A stretch of DNA of 64,000 bases from Aquila chrysaetos chrysaetos (lineage: Eukaryota > Chordata > Aves > Accipitriformes > Accipitridae), in assembly GCF_900496995.4 (NCBI RefSeq), contig NC_044019.1, positions 4,065,501 to 4,129,500 on the forward strand, given 5' to 3'. The notes under the pieces were generated by a model. The model did not search any database. It was not told where the DNA came from and saw nothing but the letters and a program-made list of their open reading frames with translations. A program made the translations under genes and the position numbers. This document shows, in pieces, positions 22,347-36,300 of this stretch (position 1 is its first letter; every line of letters begins with the position of its first letter).

Positions 22347-23779
22347 CCGTTTTTCCCCCTCCCCCTTCCATTTAGTTATTAACTCCGTTTTTACTACTTA
22401 TGTTAGTAATCTATAAGTAGCGCTTACAAGTCTGGACCAAACTCGGAGCATTTGTGCCTTGTGTTAGACATATACAGACAATGAGGGGGCTTTCTGCCCT
22501 GAAGTGCTCAGAGCCTGAGTGGACTTGCAGAAGAAGAGGGAGAAATCAATCAAACAAGCAGCACAGCAGCGTTCCTGTTTTACAACTTGGCTAGCAAGAT
22601 GCAAGTATGCTGGGTTTGCTTCCCTTCCTCCACTGCCTCAAAGACCGCTCTGCTGGGGCCAGGTTTGCAGAGGAGCTCAGTGCATATTCTGGTGCCCGGA
22701 TAGAAACTGAGCTCTTTGCAAAACTCATCTTGCTGTGTGAATTTCGGCAGGTTTAAGCCCTTGGCAGACCTGGCAACTTGAATAAGACCTAGCAATTCAG
22801 GCTTAAACTGCTGCTACATCTAAAGATTCACGTCCGCTGCTCCAAGGAGTCGGTATATCAATGTGAGTGCAGAGTATAAAAATGGACCTGCCCTTTCATA
22901 ATGGCATTTTTACATATCATTAGCACAACTTTTCAAACCCACTCACAGCAAAGTGCGACCTTAAGGCTCTTTCCATCAGTGGACACCTGGCTTACCAGGT
23001 ATAAATGATTCCTTTAATGTTTTGCAAGAACACGTTTTTTTCCAGATGACTGTTTGAATTTGCTGAATTTAGTTGAGTATCATTCACCTATTTTTTTGTC
23101 ACTACGTAAAAACAATTTCAATACATTACAGGTCATCTTTTTAACTTACATTTCAGAGTGCCAGTAACTGTGCCTTACAGGTGCAGGCTGGTAAAGCCTG
23201 ATACTCTTAATTTTGTGGCTCTAATACAAAAATTTGAAAGTATATTTCCCACTCTCTTTTACTTGGTCTTCATATGGAAGTATAAGTAAATGGCTGGGTG
23301 TCTGTCTGTCTGTTTCAGCTTTATTTTGAAATCGGTTTGCTAATTTCAGTTAAAATTGGCAGCAAATCAGCAATGCTAAGGATATACAACTTCCTGCAAC
23401 CTTTGAGAAAACAGGCAGTTGAGGAGAGGAGGGGGAGACTGTTAGCTGCTGCAGGAAGATCTCTGCATAGAGGTCGAGTCTTTTTAGGCTTTATAGTTAA
23501 TCGGGAGACCCATATCCATAGGACTGCAGATACTGCAAGTTAGTGTGTTTGTGGAACTACTTTGTGTTAAAGCCTATTTAGAACAAACTGAGTTGTACTT
23601 GTTAAGACAAAAAGGCTTGGCTGAAAATAAATTAGCGTTATTCTTTCTCAGACAGTAAGTCTTGTCATTTGTGCTTTGCTTGTGAAGTACCTCATCTGCT
23701 CTGATTTGCTACAAAAACTTTATTTTGTATATTGGGCTGTAGAGGGTCATGGCCAGTTTTGAATGATGCCAAGAAACCG
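22347..23779. other. Intergenic stretch, no gene seen
   Basis: No splice-supported exon, repeat family or RNA gene is recognised. The reading frames here are short and unrelated to known domains. Confidence 0.65.
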
Positions 23780-23960
23780 GAATCGTTGTAACTTCAATAC
23801 CATCTTTCTCATGATGAGTATGTATCCCGGAGGGAATTGTTTAACTTCTCTCTACTTGCTTACCCATCTGTAAAATGGGATTTTTGTTTCTTGGTTTCTC
23901 AGGGAAATATTTTAAAGCTCACTCCATGTTTATTGCTGCTTTAAAAGTTTAGAGCATTAT
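23780..23960 (+). repeat. MIR-like relic
   Basis: The core TTAACTTCTCTCTACTTGCTT followed by ACCCATCTGTAAAATGGGA is the well-known MIR middle segment (upstream bases are only loosely alignable). It is ancient and diverged, and the boundaries are approximate. Confidence 0.55.
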
Positions 23961-26554
23961 TAAAATATTCAGTATTTCTGAGGTGGACTTCACTGGGCTC
24001 AGACACAGAGGAATGCAGCGGGTGCATGTAATAGTTTACAGGTAGGAATTTCTCTGGCAGATATTTTGTAAAATATTTGGCTTCCTCCTACGTCTTATCT
24101 TGCCCACAGCAGCAAAACTTTAGTAACAATAAAAGGAAAACTTAAATATATGCATATTTTTAACAAAAGACTCTGATATCTTCTGGTCCCTCTTTTTTTA
24201 ATTTGTTTCTGATTTACCATAGCTAAAGAAAAAAGGAGGGAAACGTAGTAATGCGATGGAGAACAGCAGGACCCCCACTTAGGCATTGACGGGAGAAGCT
24301 GGAGGAACTGAAACCATGAGTTTTACTACATATTATGGCACAAAGTAACGCATTAACAGTCTGATTCTCACGCTGTGTTTCTAAACGGCAGCAATACTTG
24401 GAAAGTCAAAACGCTCCTCAAGTATTCAAACACAAAGGCAAGAGTTATTCACTGCAGAGGGAGCCTGTTCAATTATCCCACATGTATGAAGCTGCTCAAA
24501 AAGGAGCATTATCTGGTGGTTCAAGCAGAGCTCTGCAAAGCCCTGAGCAAGACTAGGTTGTGCTCTGAGCGCTGTCACTGTGACTAGCTGCAAAAAGGGG
24601 GTTTTAACTGAAAAATGGTAAGGCAGCTTCTTGCCCCATAGAAACTGATCTGGCGAGACAACGGGGAAACATAGGAGGGAGAAGGATTAAACAGGAGAAT
24701 CTTTTCAGCACTTCCTCCTTATTTTTTTTCAGCATTGCATGTTTAATAGTAGTTACATTAACCAACACTTAACTGATTCCCTTCTGCCCTTATCTGAGTT
24801 TGCTTTGCAATTTCTTTGTATTTCAGTTGCGCCGGCCAGGTGCCTGCCCTGCTCTTAAATAGATGGTGATCAGAGGAAGCAAAAAAAGTAAAGGTAAGAA
24901 ATACTGTTGAGTTCTTCCCAGCTTGTGTATCTGATCTGGTTGACTTTCTAGTGAGCTTGTGAAACAGCAACTTTATTTGTTCTGTGATAGCACTTAAAAG
25001 AGCTATTGGACAGGGATTCAAAATCATCACTGGCAGCTAAGCAGCAGCATGCTTTGGGGTCCCTTTTGCTTTTTTTTGACCTTTAAAATTCCTGGGGCTC
25101 TCAGCACAACTGCAAAGTCTCACAAGCCAAAGCAATTGCTGAGCTGAGCTATCTTGCTTGACAGGTAGAAGTTATTCCCTCCCAGCTGGGCTTTCTATGC
25201 AGTACAGCTCTGAAGATGTACATCTCCCTCCACTCATTTCTTGGCTCTCTAGAGAAGCAGGTCCCTTATTCTAAAGGAGTTAATTTGCTTAGCTGGACCT
25301 CTTTCTTCATCTCCCTTGCTTTTTGCAGCCAACGAGCAGCTGATGGAGTTTCAGCCTGTTGAAAGTTTGCGGTCTGTCTTGATTGGATTTTGGATTGCAT
25401 GGCTGCCAGTAATACTATTTCTCAAAGCCCAGGCTTTGAAAATTACTTAGCCTTATGTTTGGCAGTTCAGTTAATAAGTTGCATAATTACAGTTCTAGGA
25501 GCAGATCCAGTACCTTTAGAAAGTGCAGTGGAATCTAAATACCTTCTTCCTTCTCTGCCTTGAAATGGTATGCATTTCTTTCTCCTCTAAATGGCATGAG
25601 AATTAATTTTGGAGAGACCTGTTGCTTGAAGTGGAGTCAGTGGATTAATAAAAGTGTTAATTATTAAAGCTTGCAAATGCTCCCTAATGATTGTTTGCTG
25701 CAAAGTTAATGTTTGATTGGAGAAGGTCATCTGCAAGCCTGAGTAGGAAACCTGTCTCTGTAATAGCAGGTGAAAGCACAATTACTGCCTCTTCATGATA
25801 TGCACTGGTGCTCTCTACTACACTCCGCCTGATCATCCTAAACAACAAGCTTGGAGGAAGAGCTGTTTTGCCATAGGACAGCTGCAACCCAAAAGGTCAC
25901 CCTTTTTAATTAAGTGGGAGAAATTAACATCTGTTACTGTGCTTCCTAGAATGAGGCATGGGCACCTAATTCTGTATCCCTACCTGAAAATGAACCTCGG
26001 GCTGAGGGTGGTTTGTAGTGTTCTGCAGCCCAAAGGACTGCACTGCACGGTTTCCTGAGAGCTCAATTAACACACGGCAGATAGGCAAAGGAAATGAGCG
26101 GATGCTATGTTTTTACGCCCATAATCTGTACTGAAATGACGTGCGATCAGACATGTCTAGCAAAAATCTGTGCTGCAAAAACTCAGCCTGGTGTGCGGCT
26201 GGGGTGAAGGGTGTCATCCTGAAACCTCTGTGTGCGGTTGCCCATATACAATCTTTAGGTGTAATTGAACTGAAGGGCACCAGCAGGTATCTTCCCCAAA
26301 AGAGATGGGCATCCCATTGCTCCAGCTGAAGAACGAGCTTCTCTATTAATTCTAGGTCTAAGGCACGCTGCTGAGCCTTTCTGATCCGATCTCGTAGGGG
26401 CAAGTTAACTGCAGGCTAGCCAGAGCTTGTGACAGTGTTTCAATACTAAATCCTGTGCTTTGACTATTTTCCTCTACTGAAAGTTAATTGGAAAGGACAT
26501 CAAGAATCTGGCTTAACATTTTGATTTTCCTGAAATGATGGTTGGTAGTACTAA
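23961..26554. other. Intergenic stretch, no gene seen
   Basis: No gene is recognised. An AT-rich block near 26060-26160 carries CRE-like and p53-half-site-like motifs and is listed under findings. Confidence 0.65.
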
Positions 26555-26710
26555 GGGTGGGAAGAGACCTCAGTTTTTCCCAACCCTGCTACTCAGTTTC
26601 TTTGTGGTTTCAGGCAAAGCATTTAACCTGTCTATGCTTTGAACTTTTTCTCCTATTTAAAATGAGGATGATAATGTACAACCTTGAGAAAAACCCTCGA
26701 GAGCCTTGTA
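26555..26710 (+). repeat. MIR-like SINE relic
   Basis: The stretch follows MIR along much of its length: GGGAAGAGACCTCAG, CCCAACCCTGCTACTCAGTT, a diverged CAGGCAAAGCATTTAACCTG, then TTTAAAATGAGGATGATAAT. The order and spacing fit the tRNA-related and core regions on the + strand. Confidence 0.7.
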
Positions 26711-29700
26711 GGAAGGGTGTTGCCACAGTGCTGCCAAATTCTGTAGTTGTTAGGAGAATGGATGTTTAACTTTACAATTTAAAACAAAACAAAACCCTCT
26801 TTGAGTAAAGCATTGCATGTAGCTGCTGGGTTTTAGTCATTAATGTTGCAAGTCCCTGTAGACACTCCCTAGCTCATTGCTTCATCAGAGGGATGAAACT
26901 AGTGTGTTTTGCAAAAGGAAGCGTAGTAAGAGGGGGAATATCAAGAGGTGAGTCTCTGTCAGAGGTGAAGAATCAGAAACAAAAACGAGGGGAGCAGCCA
27001 AATGCTCTTTGGTGCAGCTACACCTCAAGTGAACAAGGGACACAACGTAAGAACCTTCTTTATAGTAAACAACGCAGTTGGTATGTAAAAGCAGAGCCAG
27101 AAAGGGTGGTTGCTGACATGAAGAAATAAAAGCTGCTGCTTTATGTTTCAGAACTGGCAAGGGCTTTGGAAGTTTCTGCTATGAAAGCACTGTTCCCAGG
27201 AAGAAGAGGATGAGGACTTCTGAGATGTCTCCTGTGACACGTAGCACCAGGAGAAGCCTTGTCAGTCTGATAAAGGATCGTGAGAGGTCATCAGGTGGGA
27301 GGGAACTGAAATAATTCTGACCTTTTGATAGAGGAAAGTTCTTGCACTTCATGGACTGTCCATGCAATTTTTTCAGCTTTGGGGATCTCTTCATTAACCT
27401 CTTAAATGTTCATAGGCGAGCTCAAAGGAACAGCTTCTGTCTCCTGGGATTTTGGCCCCTTGCTTTGCAGCTTCAAATTAGCTGATTAAAGGGGATTGAG
27501 CTGAATCCAAGCTGCACATGCTCCCATAGTAGTGAAATACAGAGCGAAATCTCCTGACAGATTCTGACAACAGGAGCCACAGCAGCAAGAAAACAAACAC
27601 ACACTGTCTGGGACTTCAGGGGGTTTGTATATTCAGCCAATTGAGACTTATCAGCCCTCTTTTCACTATAATTCGCAGGGACATGGGAATGTTTCAGTTA
27701 CACCAGCACTGCTAGGCAGTGAATGACTGTGACTCCGGGAGCTGGGGCAGTTCCTGCTCGTAGCTGTGACTACACAAGCGTGGGGTGAAGCAGCCTGTCT
27801 GTACTCTGCCAGAGCCTACAATTAAGCCTCTCAAGCCTGTTTAAATGATACCAAGGCACAGCTCCAGCGAGAGGTCGCTCCCTTTCACTACCCTAGTTTA
27901 CGCTTGTTGTTGATGACTTAATATCCCCCATTTGAGCATTTCACTCAGCAGAAGAAAGGTCAACAAGGGAAAGCAGAGTTCTTGGCTTGCACATCTGCTA
28001 TACCAGGCTCTTTACGAAGTGTCCGACACTTGTGGATCTTTACATATCTTACCCAGACTTCATATGTGAGTGCCTTTGTGAAGTACATTTCAGAGCCTAT
28101 GAAGATGACTAGTTTATTCCCAGACTGATGCTGGTGGGTTACAGGCCAGGCTTCACACGAAGGGTTGGTGGGGGTTTTGGGGGCGTTTGGTTGTTTTTTG
28201 GCTTTTTTGTGTGTGTGTTATTTTAAGAGTCTAGTCAGCAGGAAAAAGGGCCAGAAATATATCTCAGCAGAGAAAAGCCTCCAAATCCCGTATCCAATTG
28301 GAGCCGCAGAAAGAATGAAGGTTGGCAGAATTTATCTAAACTGGAGTTCAGCCAGGACCCTGGGCTCACCCCCCTCCTCCTGTGAAAGTGCCATTGGATA
28401 TTTGATAGCTATATTGGGTCTAATCACTGGATTTTATGTATCCCCTGAAAGACTGGAGTTGCTGGAGCAGGAAACCCCCTTGGCTTCTTGCTGGAGCTAA
28501 GACTATGTAGTAGCACCTACCAAATCTTTCCTAGCCACAGCTTGCAGCACCTGAATTTCTTTGGCAATCCCTATCCAGGTTCTGCCAGCTGAGAGCCTGC
28601 TTCTTCATGTGTGGGATCTGGCAGGATCGCAGCCCAGAGACAGTACATCTGCAGGCTCCGCTCGCAGCTTTGTCTTTATTACTGCGATGGTAGGCGACCG
28701 CATCTTTGATCTGCTTCTCTCCTGCGCCCTCCCACGTTCAGCTGAACGCTCCCCCAGAGCGTGCAGCAGGGAGGGAACGCAAGACATGCAAGTTACTCTG
28801 TGCCTAAGGATTTTGCTGGTGCAGTTCTCCAAATCCCCTTACTTTTGGTCACATCTAGACACGTCAGCACAGCGTGGCAAGGTAGGGCACCTTGCATTTG
28901 CCAGTGCATGAAGAGGAGAATCCTGGATTTGTTGCTGTGACTGTGTAACAAGCCCTGCCTTGTTCTGGTCTGGTGTGATCAACAGGACCGGGGCTTCTCT
29001 GGCTGCCCTGTCATCGCGTGGGAGGGATGTCATTACGGGCTCTGCCCAGCTACTGTCAGCAAATGTGTTCCCGCTAGCAAAGGGGTGATGGGATGTCTGT
29101 GTGTCACTGCTTTGTCCCAGTGGCCAGAACACACCAGAAAAGTTCTGTCTCTGATTCTTTGGTATAAATATTTCATGCGACCCAGGAAAGTCCCAGTGGG
29201 GGCTGTGCCGTGCACTCTGAACATGGGCCACGTGAATGGAAGTGGCGTATTAATTATTATGAAACAGCTCTGAGAAACAAATGCAGGTTGCCATGGAAGC
29301 ACCAGCACCGACAATGTCACCTCATTTTTAAGATGCTTTCAGTGTTCCAAACACAATTTCCCCTCTCTTTCAAAATAGACAATGGCAGAATATCCCAGTG
29401 GAGGGGAGGTGGGGCTGTGTCCATAGGCTGTGCAAAACTTGACTCCCCTTTATTACAGCTGAGAGATCAACTTCATGCCTAAGCCATGGGGAAAGGGCAC
29501 AGGGGGCTGCAGGTGGAGAAGCTAACCCAGGAGGCAAAGGAAAGCACAGGCTGGTGATCAGGGAATAGGCTGTTCCTTCCCCATCCAGAGATGTAAGGGC
29601 TGGGGATCCACAGGGAAGCTAGTCTTGTGACCCCTGCTCCTTGGGAGGTTTGGGGTGTACCAGAAGAAGAGTTAAACATTCAAGAGGGTTAGAAGAGGGA

Positions 29701-32700
29701 CACAGGAAGCTGTCTCTGAGGATTTGAATGGAATAAATTGAGATCTTGTAGGAGAGAGGAAATGAGGCAAGCGGTAATGTTGAGAATTGATAATGCTGAT
29801 TTAATGAATGCAAAAATTCAAATTATTGGAGAGCAATGAACAAATACAATAGTAAATGCCTGGAAGCTGGGTTCTCCCTGCCCCTTTCAGTTGTCCGTGA
29901 AGCAAAAAGATGACCTTTTAACCTGCTTTATTTTAATGGATCTTTTGATGCCTGACTTTCCCCAGGAGCTTGTAGTTTTAGTGCATGTTAGCCAGCACTG
30001 GTAAATCTAAAGGAATAATCAGTTGTAGCCAAGTTTTGACCTGTCTGCCCTCAGATAGTCCCATCTGCAGGCTACAAGCACACACTTGAAGGCAATAGTG
30101 TTTAACTGGTGGTGTGGTGCCATCTGCCAGCCAAGCCACCCTGACTGATGGCAGATGGGTTCTGCCCCTGCTGAGCGATGGCTTGGTCCTTGCTCACCAA
30201 AACCTGGGTGTGTTACCCTGCAAATGGGGTCCCTGTGAGCTCAGGCAGCTACTGTGCCACTGCTGATGGGCATCAGCTGATGGATTTACTGAGCCACTGA
30301 AATGGGATCCCCTACAAGGCAGTATTCTGCATGCTGACGGGTGTTAATAGCAGAGATGCAATGTTTGTCCTATTCTGGCTGCGCTTGTCGTTTAATACGC
30401 ACTATTTCTGCCTTCAGAGCTGTGCTTGTTTTGATCCTGCAGTTAGTCAATCTCTCACTTTGCATTTGTTCTCTTGCAGTTGCCTAATTTCTTGAATCTG
30501 TGGCCCCACCTCATTTTTTGGCTTGTCTTTGCTGTAGTACCGTGCGTGCTTAAGAACCTGCACTGTTAGCCACCTAGACAAGGGCCTTACGGGTATTTCT
30601 GCAGTGCTCAGAGCATGAGTAGAAATAGATTTACTGGACCCATGCATGCTGTTCAAAACTGATGGGAAAAAAAACATTAAAATCTCACAGATTCCTAAGA
30701 CCCAACGTTTCTGCTTTCTGAAACCTTTCAGTGCAAGGATTTCTGCTGCCTTAGAGGATCTTTATGGAGACACCAACTGCTAACACTGAGGGCAGCAAGT
30801 TTCATCCAGGAAGGCTAGAATTGTGGTCAGGGAGCCAGGGCTCTGGCTCTCAGACAGTTCATAGTTGTGTGAAGGGGATTGTGTCCTTGTGCTTTTCACC
30901 CAAACCTGGAGAGGGGCTACTCCACCATTCATGATTGGCCTTAAAATCTCTCTTGACTAAAAAGGAACACTGCAACCCATTGTTTGTTTGAAAAATTCAT
31001 ACATACTCAAACAGAGTTACTAAAAAAAATGCAATTTAACCAAGTAACTAATGACATAACTAAGGTCAACCTGAGTTTTGTGGTGTTTGCTTCTGAGGAG
31101 ATTTTATTCTCGGCCCAAACAAAAATCAAAACATAAAACCTTGCAATGTTTTTCAGTGACCTCGGATGACCATGTACAGAAGGAAGGCTGCAATATTCCA
31201 GCTGTTAAATCAAGCAATTGTGGATTTTGATTCTTTGCTGAAAGGCAGTGGTAGGTCCCTGCAGTAATAGCATGAGCCAGAGCCAAGCCAGCGGGCAGCA
31301 GGCGGGCATAGATGAAAAGTAAGTAGTCTCTTTAGATTCATTTTAATTCCCTCTGTATCTTATGATAACTGCTAAATCATCAGCACCAAGAATAGCATTT
31401 GCGGTTATTAAAAGCATCCGTCAGTCCACTTAGCCACTGTAGCTGGTGCTAACCCCAATCTGTCTGGTTTGTGCTCCTGCTGTCTTGACTCTGCACCTCT
31501 GCAATGACAACAGGGGTGCTGATTTAAAGAGGAGGATGGCAGGCGGCGTTGGCTATGCCGGAAAGCAGAGGAAGATGCATAGAGACTTTGAAATTCTCTT
31601 TGTAAAGGAAAAAAAGAAAAGAAAACCGATTTCTCAAAGGTTTGGCCGTGCCAAGCCTCAGCCTGCATCCAAAAGAAAGCTGTGACACTGCTCACTGGAC
31701 TTCAGCTGCAAACACATTTCGTTTGCATCAGTGGCTGGCCTGTTAGCAGGATGGTTTCAAGGAGTCCCTGGAACACGGGCTGCAGTACCTGGTAAGTGGG
31801 CTTTATGGCTGACTCTCCCAGTGTTCTTGCTTGTCTGGTCTCTGCCTGGCAAATATGCTGCCATGAGGCAGCAGGATGACAGCAGATTGTGCACGAGTGA
31901 GGGAATATTGCTGGAACTGTGCTCATATGAATCTGCTTCAAGAGACGATAGCCAGATGTCTGATACCTAGAACAGCCAAAGGGTTCTGGAGAAGTCACCT
32001 GAAACTTGCTTTACTCCAGTTCTACAGACCAGCCCTTGATCACTGTCCTTGCCTCAGACCTTCTCTCTTCCACTCAGCTTCCCTCTGCAGGGTCCGTTCA
32101 CATTCCACTTCTGCTTCACTCCCAAATCCGATACCCAGTTTAGTGCTAGTCCTGTTCCTGAGGTGGGAGATGCTTCACCCAGGGCTCCTTGCAGGGAACA
32201 GCAGAGAACAAGGAAGGCAGCCATGGTTTCATACGGCCTCATCCAGCAGAGGTGTAAAGCATCCTTACATCCCATTGAAAGTAGTGAGACTTCAAAGCTC
32301 CCAGCATCCCTTCACAAGCAATTCTAATGCCATGGTAGTTTTGGCAGCTGGGCTTGGAGACTCTGGGATGAAAACCATTCTCTCAGAGTGATGAAGATGG
32401 CGACCTCCTAATCCTAGAGAGCAAATGTCAGCCTGAAGCTCAGAAAATGGAGGGGAAAAAAAACCCAAAGCATGAAAGGGGACACAGATGGTCAAAAATT
32501 GATGGAGAGCATAGGTCCCTGGCTGGGAGCCTGTGGGCACTAATATGAAAGCAATTGTTCTTACAGATGCACAGTTCTTCTGATAAACCAAGTTCTAGCA
32601 GCTAATGACAAGACGGGAACCGTTTAACTAAACAGCAGGCAATACAGATTTTCCACTACGTTTCTGATGGATTTTTTTAAAATAATGAGGTCTGGGAGGT

Positions 32701-33184
32701 TTTTTGTCTTTTTTTTAAAAAGCCTCCTTTAATTTGAGTTTAAAAAAGGTTCCTGTATTTCCAATCCCTTCCATCGCCAACCTTTATGTATAGCAGCTGC
32801 TGAGAAGTCCAGTTCAATGTCCGGATGCCATACAAGTTTGCAGCGCCAGCAGCGAGCAGTTTTTAACAGCCTGACTAGTCAATGCCTTTTCTGTCTGGTC
32901 CTCGGTTGCTGGCAGTGCCTGTGATGCTGTAATCAAGCCTGCTTACAAAGCCAGGCTGGGTTCGGTGCACGGACGGATGATCTGCATGGGAGGCCAGCTC
33001 CAGCATGAAGCTGCTGGCAGCATGAGGTTTTGGGCTTGCTCCTGACCCAGCCCTCCAGCATGCAGTGGGGAGAGTGTTATGGCCTGAGAGAAAATGTCGT
33101 GAAAGTCTGTAGCTTGAACTCTTGCCATTGTTAATTAACCACATAATCTCTATCTTATGCAGCACTTTTCATCAGTTCATTTGT
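26711..33184. other. Intergenic stretch, no gene seen
   Basis: This 6.5 kb has mixed base composition. Chance frames up to about 130 codons occur but none has a consistent splice structure, codon bias or domain. Small AT-rich blocks (for example 29155-29275 with TATTAATTATTATG) could be regulatory. Confidence 0.65.
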
Positions 33185-33345
33185 CTTGTTCTCTTCATTT
33201 GGCGGATGGAGAACTAAAACACAGAGGACCAACATTTTGGCCAATTGTCATCCATCGAGCCCATCTGCAGAAGCCAAAATAAACCAGAGTTCCCCAAATG
33301 CCAGACCAGCGCACTAACCACAAGGTAACACTGTTTCCATCCTGT
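33185..33345 (-). repeat. MIR-like SINE relic, reverse orientation
   Basis: On the + strand this reads as the reverse complement of MIR: GATGGAGAACTAAAACACAG, then a diverged CCAATTGTCATC, ending GCCAGACCAGCGCACTAACC and ACAAGGTAACACTG, which corresponds to the usual GCCAGTGCTCTATCCACTAG stretch. Boundaries are approximate. Confidence 0.65.
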
Positions 33346-36300
33346 TCTCCCTATAAAATTTGATAAAATTAGTCTTATTTCTCCCTTTGATTCCTCTTGA
33401 AGTGCTAGAGTGCTAGACTCAACTGATTCCCAAATGATTCCACAACCTACCTCAAAACTTCGTGCCTCTTGCTCTGGGAAAGAGCACGTCACTTGATGTC
33501 CGATAAGTAACACAGCACTAGCAGAGCCACAGTGACTGGAGTGCTGGGTAGGGGGATTTGATGCTCCTTTGCCAAAGGTGGGCAACTGGGGCTGTAGTGG
33601 TGAAGTCCCCGTGTCAGGCTTGCTGGTGCTGAGAGCATCCTTAGGGAGGGAGGTCTGTCCTTGCCACAACAATGTTCTAAATTTCTGCTCGCTAATACCA
33701 GACAGACTCAAACATGGGTTTCTCACTGGGCAGACAGTGGGCTGGAGAAGAAGTGAAATATCCCTTTCTCACGCCCTGCATGGCAGCTGAGGATGTTTCT
33801 TCTAGCCTGGCACCCTCCACCCACCTCCTGGAAACTGCACACAGAGTGCTGTTCCTGAAATGCGACGTGATGCGATAGGAGCCCAGCGCTTCTCTGCACG
33901 ATCCCTCTTCAGCAACTGGAGAAAACGAACAATGACAAAAGGTGCCCTTAAGGGTATTTGCTTCCCAGAGGAATGCACTTAAGGGCTCTGTGAAGCACAC
34001 TGACGTTATTAAAAGGATGTGCGCGGGGGAGCGCTTGTCAGCCCTAAGTGAAATTGATAAAAAGATGTTTTATGCAACAGGCTGTATTTAAATCTAAGGG
34101 ACAATTTAAGCTGCTTTGTGGGTAATAGCATCTCTTTGATTGAGAAGCCGTGTTTTAAATATGGAATTAGCGAAAGTGAGCGTGTTGGTGACCTTGTTTT
34201 CAGGGAAGGCACTGTTATGCATGTTGCAGTGAGCAATGGGACTTGAGGCACAGTGGAGTGACTTTAACCCTTCAGTGGCTTTCGTCTGATTAAGGACAAG
34301 TCCCTGGGCTCTTTCCTGACATGTCAGAAGTCTGGGTTTGGTCCCTGACCACTGTGTGGTGACTGCTCTCAGTTGGGAACACCAGATTTGAGAGGAGAAC
34401 TGCAAATGCCCAGCTGCAGGATTTTAAAGGGCTGACAGCAGAGAGGCATCTACGCCAGCCTGGATCTGAAACCCTCTCCTGGTTAATTGCCTTCTGCCTG
34501 TGCAAGATCAGCCTCTGTTTCAGACAACTATCACATTCATTATCATTCCCTTTCTGAGCTGTCATCCAACGTTACTGTCCCCCGCCACACTCCACCCCAG
34601 ATCTGGCTCCTTTTCAGTGCTCCCTTGATGCAGTTTGGCATCTCTCTGGGCAAGAAGTGCTATTGCTGCCACCTTTCCCTATCAATATCCCTTTCTTGTA
34701 GTGCCCTTCTGCCTTGGCGCTCAATACCATCAACTCGGTAATTAGCATCACATAGTAATTGAATTGTCAAAAGGAGCTTGCATCAGAGCTGAGCAAGTCG
34801 GCAGGGTTACTGCTGTCTCCTTTGGTCTTTCATCATCTTTCTAATGCCTTTTCTTCATCACTTTATCATTTATCAGTCATGATCACATCTAAGGATTAGA
34901 TTGGGAGCCTTTTGGGGCAGGCTCTATGTCTCCATACTCCTTCTGCAGCACGCCTGCAGCACTGCAGGCAGCTAGAAACCTGTATCAAGGGCTGCTGTTT
35001 GGTCCCTACCCCGTCTCTAACTCGCAGCCTCTCTCTTCCTTCAAGCTGTGTGCTAAATCTCCAAAGGGACCGAGGGGGATGTTTCCAGAGGAGCTTCAAG
35101 TGGCAGCAGATGTGCAGGGGGTTGTCCTGCCCAGCCAGGTAGAATCAGCTGCTAAAACCACAGCTGGTAAGTGCTGGTAAGCAGCTGAAGTGGCTGCTAA
35201 AAAGGGCTAGAACAAGCTCTTGCTCCCTGCTGGTGCCCCTCGTGGGAGCTGCCCCCATCCTCCTCTGCCCAGTCCCACTCATCCTCGACTGTGCTGCGTG
35301 TCCTGGTCCTGCTTTCAGCACTGACCCTCCGCACTTGTCAGGAGAGGGCTGGGTGGTAAGCACCTCTACACGCCTGCCAGGACAACTCTCTTGGCTCCTC
35401 CAGGCAGCACAGAAGTATGTGTGAGCCTCTGATGTAGCAGGAGGAAAAAGCTCAGAGCCTGGCACGGCCACTTGCTGCAGTCAAATACAAAACAACTTCT
35501 CTGCCACTGCAACTCATCCTCTTGGCCATGAATTTTGGGTTTCCCTTTTGGCAGCAACATCACAGAATTTGCAGATGAAAAGCTGTGCAGCAGAGGAGCA
35601 GGGCTGGAGCAGGAAGAAACACCACACTGCGGATTTGCCAGGCCCCCACTGAATGTGCTCTCCTCTTGTCTCGCTGCCACTTCCTACAAGATTAATGCAG
35701 AGAGCACGTAGAAAATGCCTTGGCAGAAATAAACACGTTTTCCATCCATCTGGGAATCCCAGCAATCTCTGTTGATGCTCCTGCTCGTAGCCAAGCCATG
35801 AGCTCTCAAAACACCATAGGGACCCATTTTACAGTAGCATTTCCAAATAAAGAAGGCAGTTCTTACACAGCAGTTTGCAGGGCTGAGAGAAGAAGCAAAG
35901 CCACGTGTTGTCTCGTTTGCAGGTGCTTTGACCTCTTTTTCCTGAGACTGTTTTGCAGCGATACTTCCATTCTCCTCTCCCTTCCATCTCCCCATTCTGG
36001 GATTCTCCAAAATTCCTCGGGGAGATATTGTTGCCGTTCACCAGTAACAGGAATAAAGGGTGTGGAGGAGAAGAGCCTGCATCAGGACCCACAAGCCGGT
36101 GAGACTCAGGCACCCGGCTGCAAAGATGGCTCGGGCAGGACTGCTTTGCATGCCAGCAGTTTCCCAGCAAAGCTGGGCTCTTCCGAAAGGATTAGGCTGA
36201 CTTCCTAGCCAATTTACATGCTGATTGAGGGTGGATCTGTGGAAAGCAGTAGCTGGGTAGGTAGAAATGCCTAAGGGCTAGAGCAGGAGATGGGATCCAG

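Noticed and set aside
28165-28500. 111-codon frame with a hydrophobic start resembling a membrane protein
   Set aside because: The hydrophobic start comes from a G/T-rich simple stretch (TTTGGTTGTTTTTTGGC). No family match and no splice partners.
31876-32391. 171-codon + strand frame in the spacer
   Set aside because: The composition is unlike a protein, with no recognisable domain, and overlapping frames of similar length occur on the other strand. Best explained as chance.
33214-33726. 170-codon - strand frame
   Set aside because: It runs through a MIR-like SINE relic and shows no homology.
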